Below are positions 1 to 11,302 of a stretch of 64,000 bases of DNA, piece after piece. The stretch's first letter is position 1. Every line of letters begins with the position of its first letter. Made by a program: the position numbers and the translations under genes. A model generated the notes under the pieces. It saw only the letters and a program-made list of their open reading frames with translations. It was not told the origin of the DNA and did no database searches. This DNA is from Eublepharis macularius (taxonomy: Eukaryota > Chordata > Lepidosauria > Squamata > Eublepharidae). Where the stretch lies: positions 16,060,501 to 16,124,500 of the forward strand of contig NC_072798.1 in assembly GCF_028583425.1 (NCBI RefSeq), written 5' to 3'.

Positions 1-29
1 CCAGCTCTTTTTCTACGAAATGACCCCTG
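1..29 (-). mobile_element. Terminal fragment of a hAT-like MITE
   Basis: The first 29 bases are the reverse complement of the left end of the complete element at 30186-30619. The rest of this copy lies outside the window. Only the terminus is visible, so nothing can be said about its internal structure. Confidence 0.6.
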
Positions 30-1058
30 CAACCACCTAGCCCAGGTCCAGCAGCATCCCCAAGCTATGAACCTGCTCCTTTAGGGGAAGTGCAACCCCA
101 TCAGAAATTAGATAGATAGGGGAGATATACAGTAAGTGGGAATTAAAACCTTTCTGACACAATGTTGGTCACGCCTGTGGTTTCATTGATCATGGCTATG
201 GAGATTTCCCTACTGATTGTGCATTTTGGCTTACCAAAACTGACAAATATTTATTTACATTTAAAACATTTGTATTCTGCCTTCCCATCCCAATACAGTG
301 GAAACAAATATAAAGTTGTTGCTAAATTACAGCGATACTTTCTCTGTAGACTAGACAAAGTGAACTATTTGACACAGAAGCACCCATAGGAAGTAGGATT
401 GTAAGAACACAAAAAGAGCCGTATTGGATGAGAACAGTGTTCGACCTAGAGTTCAGCATCTTGTTTCAATCAGTGACTGATCAGAAGCCTCTGTAGGGCC
501 AATCGAGTTCTACAAAAATGGGAAGGTGATCTTGCCGCATCGAGTTCCTGCCCCATCCCCATCTAAACATTTATAGATGAGGTGCCTCCAGGGCAAGGGA
601 CTGACAATCTGACATCTCCCTCCTGGAAATACCTTCTTAATGTATATAATCTCTCAGGCTGGAAGCAGTTACCGACTGTGATGAATAAAGCATATTTCCT
701 AATCGGGTGGAATACAAGTCTTGCAGCTTACTCCTGATGAAGGAAAACAACTAGGCTGTCTTGAGTGGAAAAAGCATGCAAGCGTGCCATTCATAAAAAC
801 ATTCAATTACACATATGAAGCATATCCTGCCATGACCCACATACACTTGGCTTTAGGATAATCAACCGACCCTGTTTTTAAGTGGTCTGTCTACAGCCCA
901 CCCGATTTGCCGCATTGAGCAGTCTTGTATACTGCTTTGGGAGGAAAGCAAAGACATGAGGCCTCAAAAGCAGAGCTATTGTTTATTTTAATCTTTAAAT
1001 TAATCTTTAATATTTACATTTAAATTTAAATTTAAATTTAATCTTTAAATTAAAACCA
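30..1058. other. No gene seen; AT-rich tract near the end
   Basis: No coding exon, RNA gene or intact repeat was recognised. An AT-rich, TTTAAA-like tract occupies about 976-1050. The short open frame at 162-389 has no recognisable features. Confidence 0.5.
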
Positions 1059-1334
1059 GAGAGCCAATTTGGCGCAGTGGTTAAATTAAAAATAGAGAGC
1101 CAGTTTGGTGTAGTGAGTGGCAGGACTCTAATCTGGAGAGCCTCCTCCACTGGAAGCCAGCTAGGTGACCTTGGGTCAGTCACAGCTCTCTCAGAACTCT
1201 CTCAGCCCCACCTACCTCATAGGGTGTTTGTTATGGGGATAATAATAACATACTTTGTAAACTGCTCTGAGTGGGTGTTAAGTTGCCCTGAAGGGTGGTA
1301 TATAAATTGAATGCTATTATTATATTATTATTAA
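1059..1334 (+). mobile_element. tRNA-like SINE (family A), with a partial duplicated head
   Basis: This is a copy of a repeat found several times in the window. It has a tRNA-like head (A-box-like 'tggtgtagtg'), a body with 'ccttgggtcagtcacagctc', and a tail ending 'ggtatataaattgaat' followed by TTA repeats. A 32-base copy of the head (about 1059-1090) precedes the full head (about 1095), so the 5' end is partly duplicated. Sister copies lie at 3629-3890, 6512-6779, 11121-11302 and, reversed, 23271-23525. Confidence 0.75.
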
Positions 1335-2885
1335 ATTTTGAGATAGTATATAGATATATATGTTATTTAACTTGATTAATATGATATAACTAATAGAACA
1401 CAATTTCTACAGTCAATGTTTTAAAAAGTCTTAGGTTATAATATTTTATATATTATCAGTCTGGATGTAAGATAAGTGTAATAACCAACATGCTGGGCCA
1501 GGGAACCCCTTTCTCACATGACTGGCTGGGCCGGATGCTGCCTTCCAAGCACCATGAGCTACTCACCTGGGCAGCACCTTCCCTTCCCTATATGTGACTT
1601 AGGGTGGAAATACACATTACTAATGATCTGAGGATGCTCACGTGAAAGATTTTAGGCATAGTCCTCAGCTCACATACACGCTGCCTCTTGCTCAGCGAAT
1701 ATGCGTTCCACTTTCACATCTGCAAGTGAGTTGGGAGGGCAGAGCACCAATTGAGCTCTGTTTTTGCTTCAAGAACAAGTACTGTAGGTGCCTTTGACTT
1801 GCCAATTTGCATTTATTTAAGGTGTGAGAAAGTGACAAGATCTGCATTTCAATAAATGGATGTGGGAGGTGGGGGAAAGTGGGAATTTGGCAGTTTTAAA
1901 CAGAATTTCCTTGTCAAAGAATAACTGCTGGGGTAGCAAAGAAAGGCATAGCCAGTGCTATTTCTTTATAGAAATGTAATGCAACAGTTTGCATCAATTT
2001 CAAACCACATTATTATCACAAGGGAACAATGGAAAACACTGGTGCCTCACAATAAAGGGGATACTTTTAGCAGTCGAGGAGGAACTGATATTGAACGAGT
2101 GAATGTACTCACATGGAGCAAATGGAACTGAGAGGGGGAACAATTGAAATGAGGTTCACTTGAGTGTCCCCAGGTACTTCGTAACGTTTTCCACTCTTAG
2201 CCAGGCAAGGCTATTTGATGCCTTGGGGGAAGGGATTATCTACTACCCTTGAGAAACGTTACTATTCCTTTCATCCTATAGGATAGCTTCAGCCACAACA
2301 ACCAAAGCTACAACGACTAAAGGATCCCAGGTCACAAGTCTGGTAAAAGCCAGGGTAAGAAGCACATTTTGAGTCTCCATTTTGCTCCATCACATGTTTA
2401 TTTAACCTGAAACAAGCATGCCATTTTGGATCTCCAAGTGCCTCCTTTTTATTCAGCATTCTAAGGACATCTAAAGCATAAATCTTCCATTGTATGTTAT
2501 TAAACTGCCTCTCTTCACCTACACAACGTTATCTGACTCTCCTAAAGCCACTTTGTCTCCAGGCCTAAATCCCTTTTACTGTAGATTAGCTTGTTATTCA
2601 TCATTAAAGAGCCCAAGTACAGTAGCTGGAATAGAAATCGGGGATTGAGAATTTTGTTGACCGCTGTAGAAAAGGGCAAGGTACTGAATAGCTAAACCCC
2701 TGCATAGTCAACACAATCATTCATGCAAAAATGAATACGGAAGATTACTCGCTCTTAGTCATCATTAAACATTTACCCTTGGCCGTTACCTAAATGAGGA
2801 CACCGGTAATTTATCAACAGCGAGGTACAGAGCAGCCAGGTATACAAGAAAATTTATAGAACCAATTCCAAATTATAATCATGGT
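1335..2885. other. Non-coding, no feature recognised
   Basis: I see no exon-like segment, RNA gene or identifiable repeat in this 1.5-kb stretch. It appears to be unique intergenic DNA. Confidence 0.4.
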
Positions 2886-3051
2886 CAGGGTTTTTTTTCT
2901 GGGAAAAGAGGTGGCGGAACTCTCAAGAGGGAAATGAGGAAGAAACACACGGGTTTCTTGGAAATAATATTATTTTCAAGCACTATTATCGAGTATTTTC
3001 AAGAGGTGCCAGAACTCAGTTCCACCACGTTCCCCCTGGAAAAAAGCCCTG
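2886..3051. mobile_element. hAT-like MITE, 166 bp
   Basis: The element begins 'cagggttttttttc' and ends 'gaaaaaagccctg', matching the termini of the MITEs at 21821-22008 and 27269-27527. The flanking 8-mers (2878-2885 and 3052-3059) agree at 6 of 8 positions, as expected for an aged 8-bp target duplication. The interior differs from the other copies in its central part. Confidence 0.7.
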
Positions 3052-3628
3052 GTCATGATTTTTTTTAAAAAAATAGTTTGCACACACTTTATAAGAATGC
3101 AAATAAATTATTTCTTAAGCTATGGGAACATATGTTGCCTTATACTGAGATGGACCAGAACACTGGACCATCTAGTTCAACTGGGGACTGGCAGTGGCTC
3201 TTCACGTACATCTTTTAATGGAGGATGCCCAAGATGGAGTCTGAATAATAATAACAACAATAACAGTATGCTTATCTACTGCCCTCCTGGACAGATTAAT
3301 GTCCACCCAGAGCAGTGAACAGAGTTGGTGTTCTTATTATCTCCACAATACAGCTGGGGAGCTGGGGTTGAGAGGAGTGACTTGCCCAAGGCCACTTGCT
3401 GAGCTCACGGCAGTAGTGGGAGTCAAATCGGCAGAGTGCTGATTGACAGCCCAACCACTTAATCACTATGCTACAGCAGTATGAAATTCTCTGCCTGCAA
3501 AGCGCTCTGCCTCTGAACCACCCCAGTGCCCTTAGGGATTTTCAAACAACGCTCCAGTGAACCTTGAAGGTATGCAGTCAGTAACAGCTGACAGGCTTCT
3601 CTAATCTGTGCTAATAGCAGTTTGGGGG
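3052..3628. other. Intergenic DNA with old LINE/SINE fragments
   Basis: About 3130-3230 resembles the 3' tail of a reptile LINE ('ccttatactgag ... ccatctagttcaa'). About 3330-3480 resembles a reversed tRNA-like SINE. Both are short and diverged. No gene is seen. Confidence 0.4.
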
Positions 3629-3890
3629 CAGGCAATTTTGCGTAGTGGTTAAAAGCAGCAGGACTCTAATCTGGAGAACAGAGTTTGATTCCCCACTCCC
3701 CTGCTTGAAGCCAGCTGGGTGACCTTGGGTCAGTCACAGCTCTCTCAGAGCTCTCTCAGCCCCTCCCCCTTCACAGGGTGATTATCGTGAGGATGATAAT
3801 AATAATGCACTTTGTAAATAGCTCTGAGTGATGTTAAGTTGTCCTGAAGGGCAGTATATAAATCAAATGTTGTTTTTGTTGTTGTTATTG
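3629..3890 (+). mobile_element. tRNA-like SINE (family A)
   Basis: The copy has the head 'gtagtggttaa', a B-box-like 'gtttgattcc', the shared body 'ccttgggtcagtcacagctctctcag' and the tail 'gcagtatataaatcaaatg' followed by GTT repeats. It matches the copies at 1059-1334 and 6512-6779. Confidence 0.75.
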
Positions 3891-4889
3891 GAAAATGGCA
3901 GAGAGGGAAACGGTTAAGCCCCGAGAGAACAAAGGTCTGTGAATGCTCTCTCACGTAATGTACTATTAGGCCCACATGGGGGTTGAATCATGGGATAACT
4001 TTTGTTTTCAGAAGATATTATTTTGTACACTAAACTAGTAAAACAGTTAAGTATTTTATCTCCTTAATGCAATTGGTGTGGGGGCGGGGAGCTGGGACAG
4101 CAGCTTGCTTGATCCCATCTGACGAGATCATGGCAGGGACAAGATTTAGTTATTTACTTACATTTTATCCCACACTTCTTCCAAGGAGTTCGGGGTGGCA
4201 TATCATTCTTCCCTCCTCCATTTTATCTTCACAATAATCCTGTGTGGTAGGTTAGGCTGAGAGTATACAGCTGGCCCAAGGTTGCCCTTGAGCTTCGTGA
4301 GATGGGGGTTTGAAAGGGACCTCCTAGATTATAGCTTATTCTCTTAGCCGATATGCCATACCGTAAAAAACTACAGATTTGAGAAAGACACCAAATTATA
4401 ATGAAAGCAGACATTTTTTCAGGACATTTGTGGGGGCCATGTACCTGTATTATCTTCTACTCTCTGTGCGTCTCTCTCATCTTTACATGTTCATGGTTTC
4501 CATGACAACTTTCCATCTGTTTTTGACTGCTTTCACAGGTTTTTTTTTTTTAAAAAAAAACTGAAACTTGACTGTGAGTGTTCCAAGATTAGCTTTGTCT
4601 TTTGAATAAACCATATGCCTCCTTGACTAAGCCAGCTATGCCACTAACATGGAGGGGAAATGTTTAGAGTCAGTTTTCACACATCTTCTCTGACTAAAAA
4701 CAAAGCAGCTGGGTGACGGAGATGATGGGAATGTTTGTACTAAGTTCCGTTTGTCATCATCCAATAAAACTCTCATGCGCCTCATATAACTGATCATCAT
4801 ACCAGTTAAGCGCAGAGAAGAAAAATCCTAAGAGAAAACAGGGTTGCAGCGGAGAGCAACTTCACACTGCCATAAAATCCAAACAAAAA
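3891..4889. other. Intergenic DNA with a diverged CR1-like fragment
   Basis: About 4150-4345 resembles a repeat seen again near 5950-6160 and 33835-33960 ('cacaataatcctgtgtggtaggttaggctgaga'). It is probably the 3' part of a CR1-type LINE or a SINE derived from one. The rest shows nothing recognisable. Confidence 0.4.
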
Positions 4890-5062
4890 TGCCACGGCTC
4901 AGTGACAGAACCTCTGCTTTGCACGCAGAATGCTCCAGGTTCAATCCCCGACATCTCCAGTGGAAAGGATCAGCTATGAAAGACCTTGATCTGCGATCCT
5001 AGACAGCCAATACCAGTCTGAGTAGGCAGTATTGACTTTGATGGGCAAAGGGTCTAATTCAC
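4890..5062 (+). mobile_element. tRNA-derived SINE (family B)
   Basis: It opens with a tRNA-like promoter region, 'ggctcagtgacagaacctctgc', with a B-box-like 'ggttcaatccc' about 30 bases on. A non-tRNA body follows, and the copy runs into AAT/GAT simple repeats. It is unlike family A. It is not a tRNA gene because the cloverleaf is not preserved. Confidence 0.6.
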
Positions 5063-5072
5063 AATAATAATA

Positions 5073-5113
<41 letters not shown>

Positions 5114-5239
5114 AATGATAATGATAATGATAACAACAATAACAACAACAATAACAACAACAACAACAATAGCCATTATATACCGCTCTTCTAGAGTGGT
5201 ATTACTATATTTTTATTATTACTAGTGGTATTACGATAT

Positions 5240-5277
<38 letters not shown>

Positions 5278-5300
5278 TCACTATTACTATTATTACTATA
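5063..5300. repeat. Compound trinucleotide microsatellite
   Basis: Runs of AAT, GAT, GATAAT and AAC occupy 5063-5170. After a short interruption, ACT/ATT repeats follow at about 5205-5300. The array directly follows the SINE tail, so it probably grew from that tail. Confidence 0.9.
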
Positions 5301-6159
5301 AAGTAGCTTCATGTATTCAGACCTGATAAAAATGACATCTTTTATTGAAGCGGTTTAGGAGACAGCAAGAGTTTGGATTCCACAGGGCGCTTCTCTAGAA
5401 AATTACAAGACCTCATTGTCCTTTTAGAGCACAAAGTCTTGCAGACTTATGTCCAATGCAAAACTTATATCTTGAAAGCTCCAGTCCTACCAGTAAGCTA
5501 AACATGATACACCAAACAATTCATAATGCTTTTAAAAAAATGGTTTTGAGAATGGAAAGAGTGAGGATAGTAGGGAAACACAAGGGGGAGTGAATGCAAA
5601 CGAGAAAGTGGATTCCTGAACATGCCAGGATGGTGGCAACTATTCTTTATTAGGCAACACTAAGGCAAATGTGAATATGCCCTCTTTTATGCAGTTATTA
5701 AAGGTATGGGAGTCCTGGGCTCATTGGATTTGGTAAATATCATAGAAGTCTTCCAAAATCGGTTGGAAACAACTTTGTCCATCACTTCAAATCCTAATGT
5801 ATATCCTCACACACTCTTTAAGAAACTAACAGTGCAATCTATGCAGAGTAACTCTTCTTAAGACTGCACTGTAAGAAGGCATGTTTAAGCAAGTCTATTC
5901 AAAAGTAAGCCCCATGTTATTATTGAGGTTTACTCCCAAGGAAATGTCCGTAAGATTTATTATTTATTTACTTCATTTATACCCCACCTTTCTCCCCCAT
6001 GGGGGCCCAAAGTGGCTTTCATCATTCTCGTCTCCTTCACTTTATCCTCAAAACAACCCTGTGAGGTTGGTTAGGCTGAGAGAGTGAGACTGGCCCATTA
6101 CCACCATGTTACCATGGCAGAGTGCAGATTCAAACCTGGGTCTCCCAAATCCTAGTCCA
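5301..6159. other. Intergenic DNA with a CR1-like fragment
   Basis: About 5950-6160 matches a dispersed repeat ('tttataccccacctttctcccc ... aacaaccctgtgaggttggttaggctgaga') typical of CR1-type tails in reptiles. The remainder shows no gene or RNA. Confidence 0.4.
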
Positions 6160-6372
6160 GCAGGATTGAAGTCCAGTAGCACCTTAGAGACCAAGAAGAT
6201 TTTCAGGGTATAAGTTTTTGAGAGTCAAAGTTCCCTTCTTCAGATATCTGGTATATGAAGAAGGAAGCTTTGACTCTCAAAAGCTTATTCACAGGAAATC
6301 TTGCTGGTCTCTAACGTGCTACTGGACTCAAATCCTGCTGTTCTACTGCAGACCAACATGGTTGCCTACCAG
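6160..6372. mobile_element. Fold-back MITE
   Basis: The two halves are inverted copies around about 6245. The arms read 'gagagtcaaagttcccttcttc' and its approximate complement, and both ends carry 'ctaaggtgctactggact'-like sequence in opposite orientation. A related copy lies at 21165-21345 and a fragment at about 13440-13510. No coding capacity is present. Confidence 0.6.
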
Positions 6373-6511
6373 ATCCTACAAGATACTATGCTACAAACAC
6401 ACACACAGACAGACAGACACACACACATATATTGACTGAATGCCTAGAGAAGAAGAATGGACACTGCTCATGTTATCTCCTGGCCACCATCTCTGTGCGA
6501 TCGCCAACTAG

Positions 6512-6779
6512 TGAGCCAGTTTGGGAGACCCAGTTTGGTGTGGTGGTTAAGAGTGCGGGACTTGGATCTGGAGAACTGGGTTTGATTCCCCATTGGGTTT
6601 GAAGCCAGCTGGGTGACCTTGGGTCAGTCACAGCTCTCCATAGCTCTCTCAGCCCCACCCACCTCACAAGGTGATTGTTGTTGTGGGGATAATGATAACA
6701 TACTTTGTAAACCGCTTTGAGTGGGTGTTAAGTCATCCTGAAGGGTGGTATATAAATTGAATATTGTTGTTGTTGTTGT
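6512..6779 (+). mobile_element. tRNA-like SINE (family A)
   Basis: A near full-length copy runs from a 'gagccagtttggtgtggtggttaag' head to a tail 'ggtatataaattgaatattg' plus TTG repeats. It abuts the 3' end of the Bov-B LINE that begins at 6782. The head sequence is partly repeated at its start. Confidence 0.8.
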
Positions 6780-6781
6780 GT

Positions 6782-7796
6782 CGTCAAGTCATTTCCGACC
6801 TATGGCAACCCTATGATTGAAAGACCTCCAAAACGTTCTCTCTATAACAGACCTACTCAGATCCTGCAAGCTGGAGGATGTGGCTTCTTTTACTGAGTCA
6901 AGCCACCTCGTTTTAGGTCTTCCTCTTTTCCTGCTGCCTTCCACTTTTCCTAGCATTATTGACTTTTCCAGATAATTTTGTCTTCTCATGATGTGACCAA
7001 AGTACGATAGCTTTAGTCTTGTCATTTTAGCTTCTAAGGAGAATTCCGGCTTGATTTGGTCTAGTACCCACTTATTTGTCTTTTTGGCTGTCCATGGTAT
7101 CCGCAAAACTCTCCTCCAGCACCACATTTCAAATGAATCCATTTATTTCCTGTCAGCTTTCTTTACCATCCAACTTTCACATCCATACATGGCAGTGGGG
7201 AATACCATAGTTTGGATTATCTTGATCTTGGTTCCCAGAGAGATATCTTTTTCTTTAAGGATCTTATCTAGCTCCCTCACAGCTGCTCTTCCAAGTCTCA
7301 ATCTCTTTCTGATTTCCTCATTTTAGTCTCCCTGTTGGTTGATGATTGAGCCAAGGAATAGAAAATCTTGGACAATTTCAATTTCTTCATTCTCAACTTT
7401 AAAATTGTGTAGTTCCTCTGTCGTCATTACTTTTGTCTTCTTGATGTTCAGTTGTAATCCTGCTTTGGCGCTTTCCCCTTTAACCTTCATCAGTAGTCGT
7501 TTCAAGTGTTCACTATTTTCTGCCAATAATGTGGTGTCATCTGCGTATCTCAAATTGTTAATTTTCCTTCCACTAATTTTTACTCCAGCTTCTTCTAGAT
7601 CTAATCCAGCTTTCCTTATGATATACTCTGCATAGAGGTTGAACAGGTAGGGAGATAATATGCACCCTTGTCTGACACCCTTGCCAATTGGAAACCATTC
7701 TGTTTCCCCATATTCTGTCCTGACAGTGGCCTCTTGTCCAGAGTACAGGTTGCGCATCAAAACAATCGCAGAATCCGCATGTGTGCTCCCTCCCCA
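6782..7796 (-). pseudogene. Bov-B (RTE clade) LINE, 5'-truncated reverse transcriptase relic
   Basis: Read on the minus strand, this encodes the C-terminal half of an RTE/Bov-B polyprotein. The part from 7796 down to about 7323 carries the RT segment with 'KGVRQGCILSPYLFNLYAEY' and the catalytic-box region 'RYADDTTLLAE'. The part from 7142 to 6789 carries the conserved 'WCWRRVLRIPWTAKKTN' and the 'YFGHIMRR ... RGRPKTRWLD' tail. The frame is broken by in-frame TAA codons at 7323-7325 and 7143-7145, so the copy is dead. The 3' end, 'ggtcggaaatgacttgacga' on the minus strand, is homologous to the tails of the 5S-derived SINEs in this window. A CR1-like fragment adjoins the broken 5' side at 7797. 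Confidence 0.92.
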
Positions 7797-8112
7797 TAAG
7801 AACATAAGAACATAAGCAAAGCCATGTTGGATCAGGCCAGTGGCCCATCCAGTCCAACATTCTGTCACACACAGTGGCTAGAAATCCAGTGCCATCTAAA
7901 GGACTGTCAGTGAGGCCAGGACACCAGAAGCCCTCCCACTGCCTTCCTTCCAGCACCAAGACAACAGAGCACCACCTCCCCACAAAGAGAATACCATCTA
8001 TCTCCTGTGGCTAATAGCCACTGATGGACCTCTGCTCCATATATTTGTCCAGTCCCCTCTTGAAGCTGGCAATGCTTGTAGCTGCCACCACCTCCTGTGT
8101 CCACCTCCCCAT
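7797..8112. mobile_element. CR1-like LINE 3' fragment
   Basis: The segment starts with repeats of 'ataagaac' and continues 'ggatcaggccagtggcccatccagtccaaca'. This is the characteristic 3' tail of a CR1-type LINE in reptiles, in reverse orientation. No coding part remains. It sits directly against the truncated end of the Bov-B relic. Confidence 0.7.
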
Positions 8113-9088
8113 GATCAGCAATGTTTGGACAGCTGATCCCAGATCATGACGAGGGAGCATACGTATAGACACGGCCTCCATGCATAGGCGCCATTATTAC
8201 AAGCTGACAATTGTGAGGTAGGAAGTGGGGCCAGCACGGTTGTGCCTCTTTCTCTCTTCCTGCAGCCAGTCAATGCATGGAAGGGTCACATGAACAGGGT
8301 AATGTCAACCTAAACAAAAATCACACCTTTCTGAGTCCATTGAATTCTATGGGATTGAAAGGGCATGATTTTGCTTAGGATGGCAGTGCCACTCAAGACA
8401 TTTTGGTTGATAAATAACAAGTTACCCCATGAAAATAAGCCTTGATTTAAATGTATCTCTAGCTAATGCAAAAGAAATTCGTGCCCACATTGCTGCTTCG
8501 AAAGGGTAGCAGCTCTTGTTTAAACTGGACGCTGCGCGAGCGCAAAGTCCCGTGGGGAAAAGTGCTTTTTGCCTCAGTTAGCAACACATTTAAATCATGC
8601 CGAACAGGTACTAAACTACAGACATCACAGAAAACAGCATCTCAGTGTTCTTGGCTTTGCTGGGCAGCTTTCCGATGCATCACAGATTGGTTCACATTGA
8701 GTTCTCTAATCTAAATTCCCTGGAAATTTTGTTTTATTTCAGGCTTTCGCCTCTCGGGCCTGTGTCTAATTATACATTCGTTTATACCTCAAGGGTTCTT
8801 TCCACCCTGGCCGTAGTCAGCTTGATTTGTTAGCTTATCGTTATGAGAAAGGTAAAAAAAAATAAGCAAAAGCTAAAAGATCAAATAAGCCGTTAATAAC
8901 AGAAGGCATCTACTAAAATAGCAATCGGCTTTCTGCAGACCATGTTGATGGCCAAGAGGGAGGTATCCCCTTTCTTTCTTTTTAGCCCTTCTATTTGTAA
9001 GACATGGGTTTTTGGGGGGGGGGCATACTCACTGGGGTAATATTATAGCATGACTTCCTCCCTCCTTGCAAGGAGCTCAGGGTGGTCT
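8113..9088. other. Non-coding, nothing recognised
   Basis: No exon, RNA gene or identifiable repeat was seen. Short open frames at 8466-8833 show no motif and no codon bias that I would credit. Confidence 0.4.
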
Positions 9089-9475
9089 TAAGGTTACCAG
9101 CCTCCTGACGGGGTCTGGAGTTTTCCAGGAGCAACAACTCCTCTACATACTAACGAAACCAATACCTTTGGAGAAAATGACAACTTTGGGTCCCAGGCTC
9201 TATAGCTTTAAATTCCTGCTGAGATCCCTCCTCTCCCCAAATCTGTCTGGCACTGCCCACAAATCCCCAGGAATTTCCTCAGCTGGAGATGGCAACCGTG
9301 GGTGTCATTAGTGTTTCTAACGTTCAGGTGGGGCCTGCAGATCTCTTGGAATTACAACTGGTCTCCAGGCTACAGAGATTAGTTCCAATGAAGAAAATGA
9401 CTTCTTTGGAGGGTGGGCTCTGTGGCAATATACCCACATGCAGGAAATTGGGAAGTGGCAAGTTGCAACCCTAGG
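9089..9475. mobile_element. Two adjacent copies of a non-autonomous dispersed repeat (family C)
   Basis: Both copies carry the family hallmarks: 'ccagcctcc' near the start, 'ctggagat', 'agagatcagttcccctggagaaaatggc' in variant forms, and an end near 'ctggcaaccct'. The first spans about 9089-9299, the second about 9310-9473. Better copies lie at 14724-14932, 21385-21605 and 31037-31250. The class is uncertain: a MITE or a SINE. Confidence 0.6.
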
Positions 9476-10572
9476 TGGCATATCATAGTCTCTACCAAAA
9501 CTTTTACCTGCAAAACAGCTCTGAGAGGTTGTTTAAATTGATAACTGGACAAAAGTCACCCAGTAATTTTCTTAGCTGGGCATGGATTTGAACCAACACC
9601 TCCCTTCACTAAGTCCCACTTTGGTACGCTAAACACTACAGCCACACTGGCTCTCACTTGATCATCAAAAAATGTAATTGCACTGCCATACTCACACAAT
9701 CTGATTCCGCACACGTTGGATAATGCACTTTCAATGCACTTTATCAATTGTTTGAGGTGGATTTTTTGTTCCGTACACAAAAAAATCCATTCCAAATGAT
9801 CTATAAAGAGGATTGGAAGTGCATTATCCAACATGTGCAGAATCACTCACAGACAAGTTAACAAAAAAGTGGCTTCCCACTCTCAGTGCAAAAGGGTGGA
9901 ATTTTATTTATTTATTAGAGAATTTTTATGCCTTCTTTTCAGAGTCCTGTTTGCAGATGCTGATACCATAAAAACACCATAAAAATCATCATAAGTTATC
10001 AATAAAACAAGCTGCTAAAAACTAGATAGGGACATAAAAACAGCACAGAGATCTTTTAAATAGACCTCAGATCAAAAGCAGACCGTAAAAGAGCTAAAAA
10101 GATTTTTTTAAAACCTCTCCATTAAAAGCCTGGGTGAAAATAAATGTTGGAGCCTAAAGGCATTATGGCCAGGGTCGTATTATTCATAAGGCTGACTAGG
10201 CCGAAGCCTGGGGCCCTGCAGGGACTAGGGGCCCGTCAATTTTATTTTTCTGAGGCACACCCTCACATAAATTACAATTAATTGATTCTCTTATATAACC
10301 TCTGTTAATAAGATAATTAACTGCTTCCTTATTGAAGAGAAACAAATTGTCTCTCATATTAAAACAATTACCCATAAATTATATATTTTTAATAAATAAT
10401 AAAAAAAATTATTCACTTCAAAATTTTACAGTATTGAACAATTATACCCCCAAATGTGCTTTCCTGAAGAGTTCTACTCACGCAATAAAAATATTTTTAA
10501 AAATTGTGAATAGAATTCTTCAGGAGACCCTTAAAATGGCCATGTACTGTGGTCTAGTACCTACTGTACCAT
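9476..10572. other. Intergenic DNA with diverged repeat fragments
   Basis: About 9480-9660 looks like an old CR1/SINE fragment ('ttgaaccaacacctccc ... gctaaacactacagccacactggctc'). About 9905-10080 is another AT-rich LINE-tail-like segment. No gene is seen. Confidence 0.35.
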
Positions 10573-10750
10573 TAGGTTTACCAGGTTCATGTTGGGAAAT
10601 TTCTGGAGATTTGGGGGTGGAGCCTGGGATGGATGGGGTTTGGGGGAGGGGAGGAGCCTCAGCTGGGTATAATGCCATATAATCCACCTTCCAGTTGCTA
10701 ATGAGTTATGCTAATGAGTTCCTCCAGCTCCTTTTCTACGAAATGACCCC
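10573..10750 (-). mobile_element. Family C fragment joined to a hAT-MITE terminus
   Basis: About 10573-10695 is the reverse complement of the 3' part of family C. It is followed by 'gagttcctccagctccttttctacgaaatgacccctg' (to about 10750), the terminus also seen at 1-29 and, inverted, at 30186. The junction suggests nested insertion and deletion. Confidence 0.5.
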
Positions 10751-10796
10751 TGGATATAAGGGTGTATTTCAAAAAGTAAAGGAGTGGAGAACCAAA

Positions 10797-11302
10797 CATG
10801 GTTCTCCAGATTAGAGTCCTGCCACTCCTTTTTTTTAAAAAAAAAATTTTTATTGGTGAGTACATAATTAATACACACATTCCCCATCTTACCTATGTTA
10901 TATCAACCCCCACCCTTTCCCTCCCCCTTCCTTGTAGACTTCAAACAGCTTTCCAACCCTTATCTTATTACTTATTTTCAACTAAATTCTTCTAAATCAT
11001 ATATATATTATATCTCTTACTCTAAGCATTTTCAAATTCTTTTATATATACTTTATCAATTCCACTAATATCTCCATTCTTGAGTCCTGCCACTCCTAAC
11101 CACTACACCAAACTGGCTCCCCACTCCTCCGCTTGAAGTCAGCTGGGTGACCTTGGGTCAGTCACCGCTCTCTCAGAGCTCTCTCAGCCCCACCCACCTC
11201 ACAGAGTGATTGTCGTGAAGATAATTTGTAAACTGCTCTGAATGGGTGTTAAGTTGCTCTGAGAGCGGTATATAAATCGAACATTGTTGTTGTTGTTACA
11301 AA
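10797..11302. mobile_element. Rearranged tRNA-like SINE (family A) split by an insertion
   Basis: The SINE head is in reverse orientation (10797-10829, continuing at 11082-11120). The body and tail are forward from about 11121 to 11302. The head is interrupted by the retroposed segment at 10830-11081. The inverted head joined to a forward body implies a 5' inversion or recombination between two copies. Confidence 0.65.
10830..11081 (-). mobile_element. L1-like 3'-end insertion with a 16-bp target duplication
   Basis: A 252-bp AT-rich insert begins with a T-run and 'tttttattggtgagtac', which is a poly(A) tail and 'caataaaaa' in reverse. The same 16 bases, 'gagtcctgccactcct', occur immediately before (10814-10829) and after (11082-11097) the insert. 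This is a perfect target-site duplication of the kind made by LINE machinery. No coding sequence remains. Confidence 0.75.

Noticed and set aside
4890..4960. Possible tRNA gene
   Set aside because: The A- and B-box-like segments are there, but no cloverleaf forms and the copy continues into a SINE body.
5063..5300. CRISPR-like or satellite array
   Set aside because: The repeats are simple trinucleotides without spacers, and the genome is vertebrate.
7573..8104. Minus-strand frames running from Bov-B into the CR1-like tail
   Set aside because: They cross the junction of two unrelated repeats, so the fused protein is an artefact.
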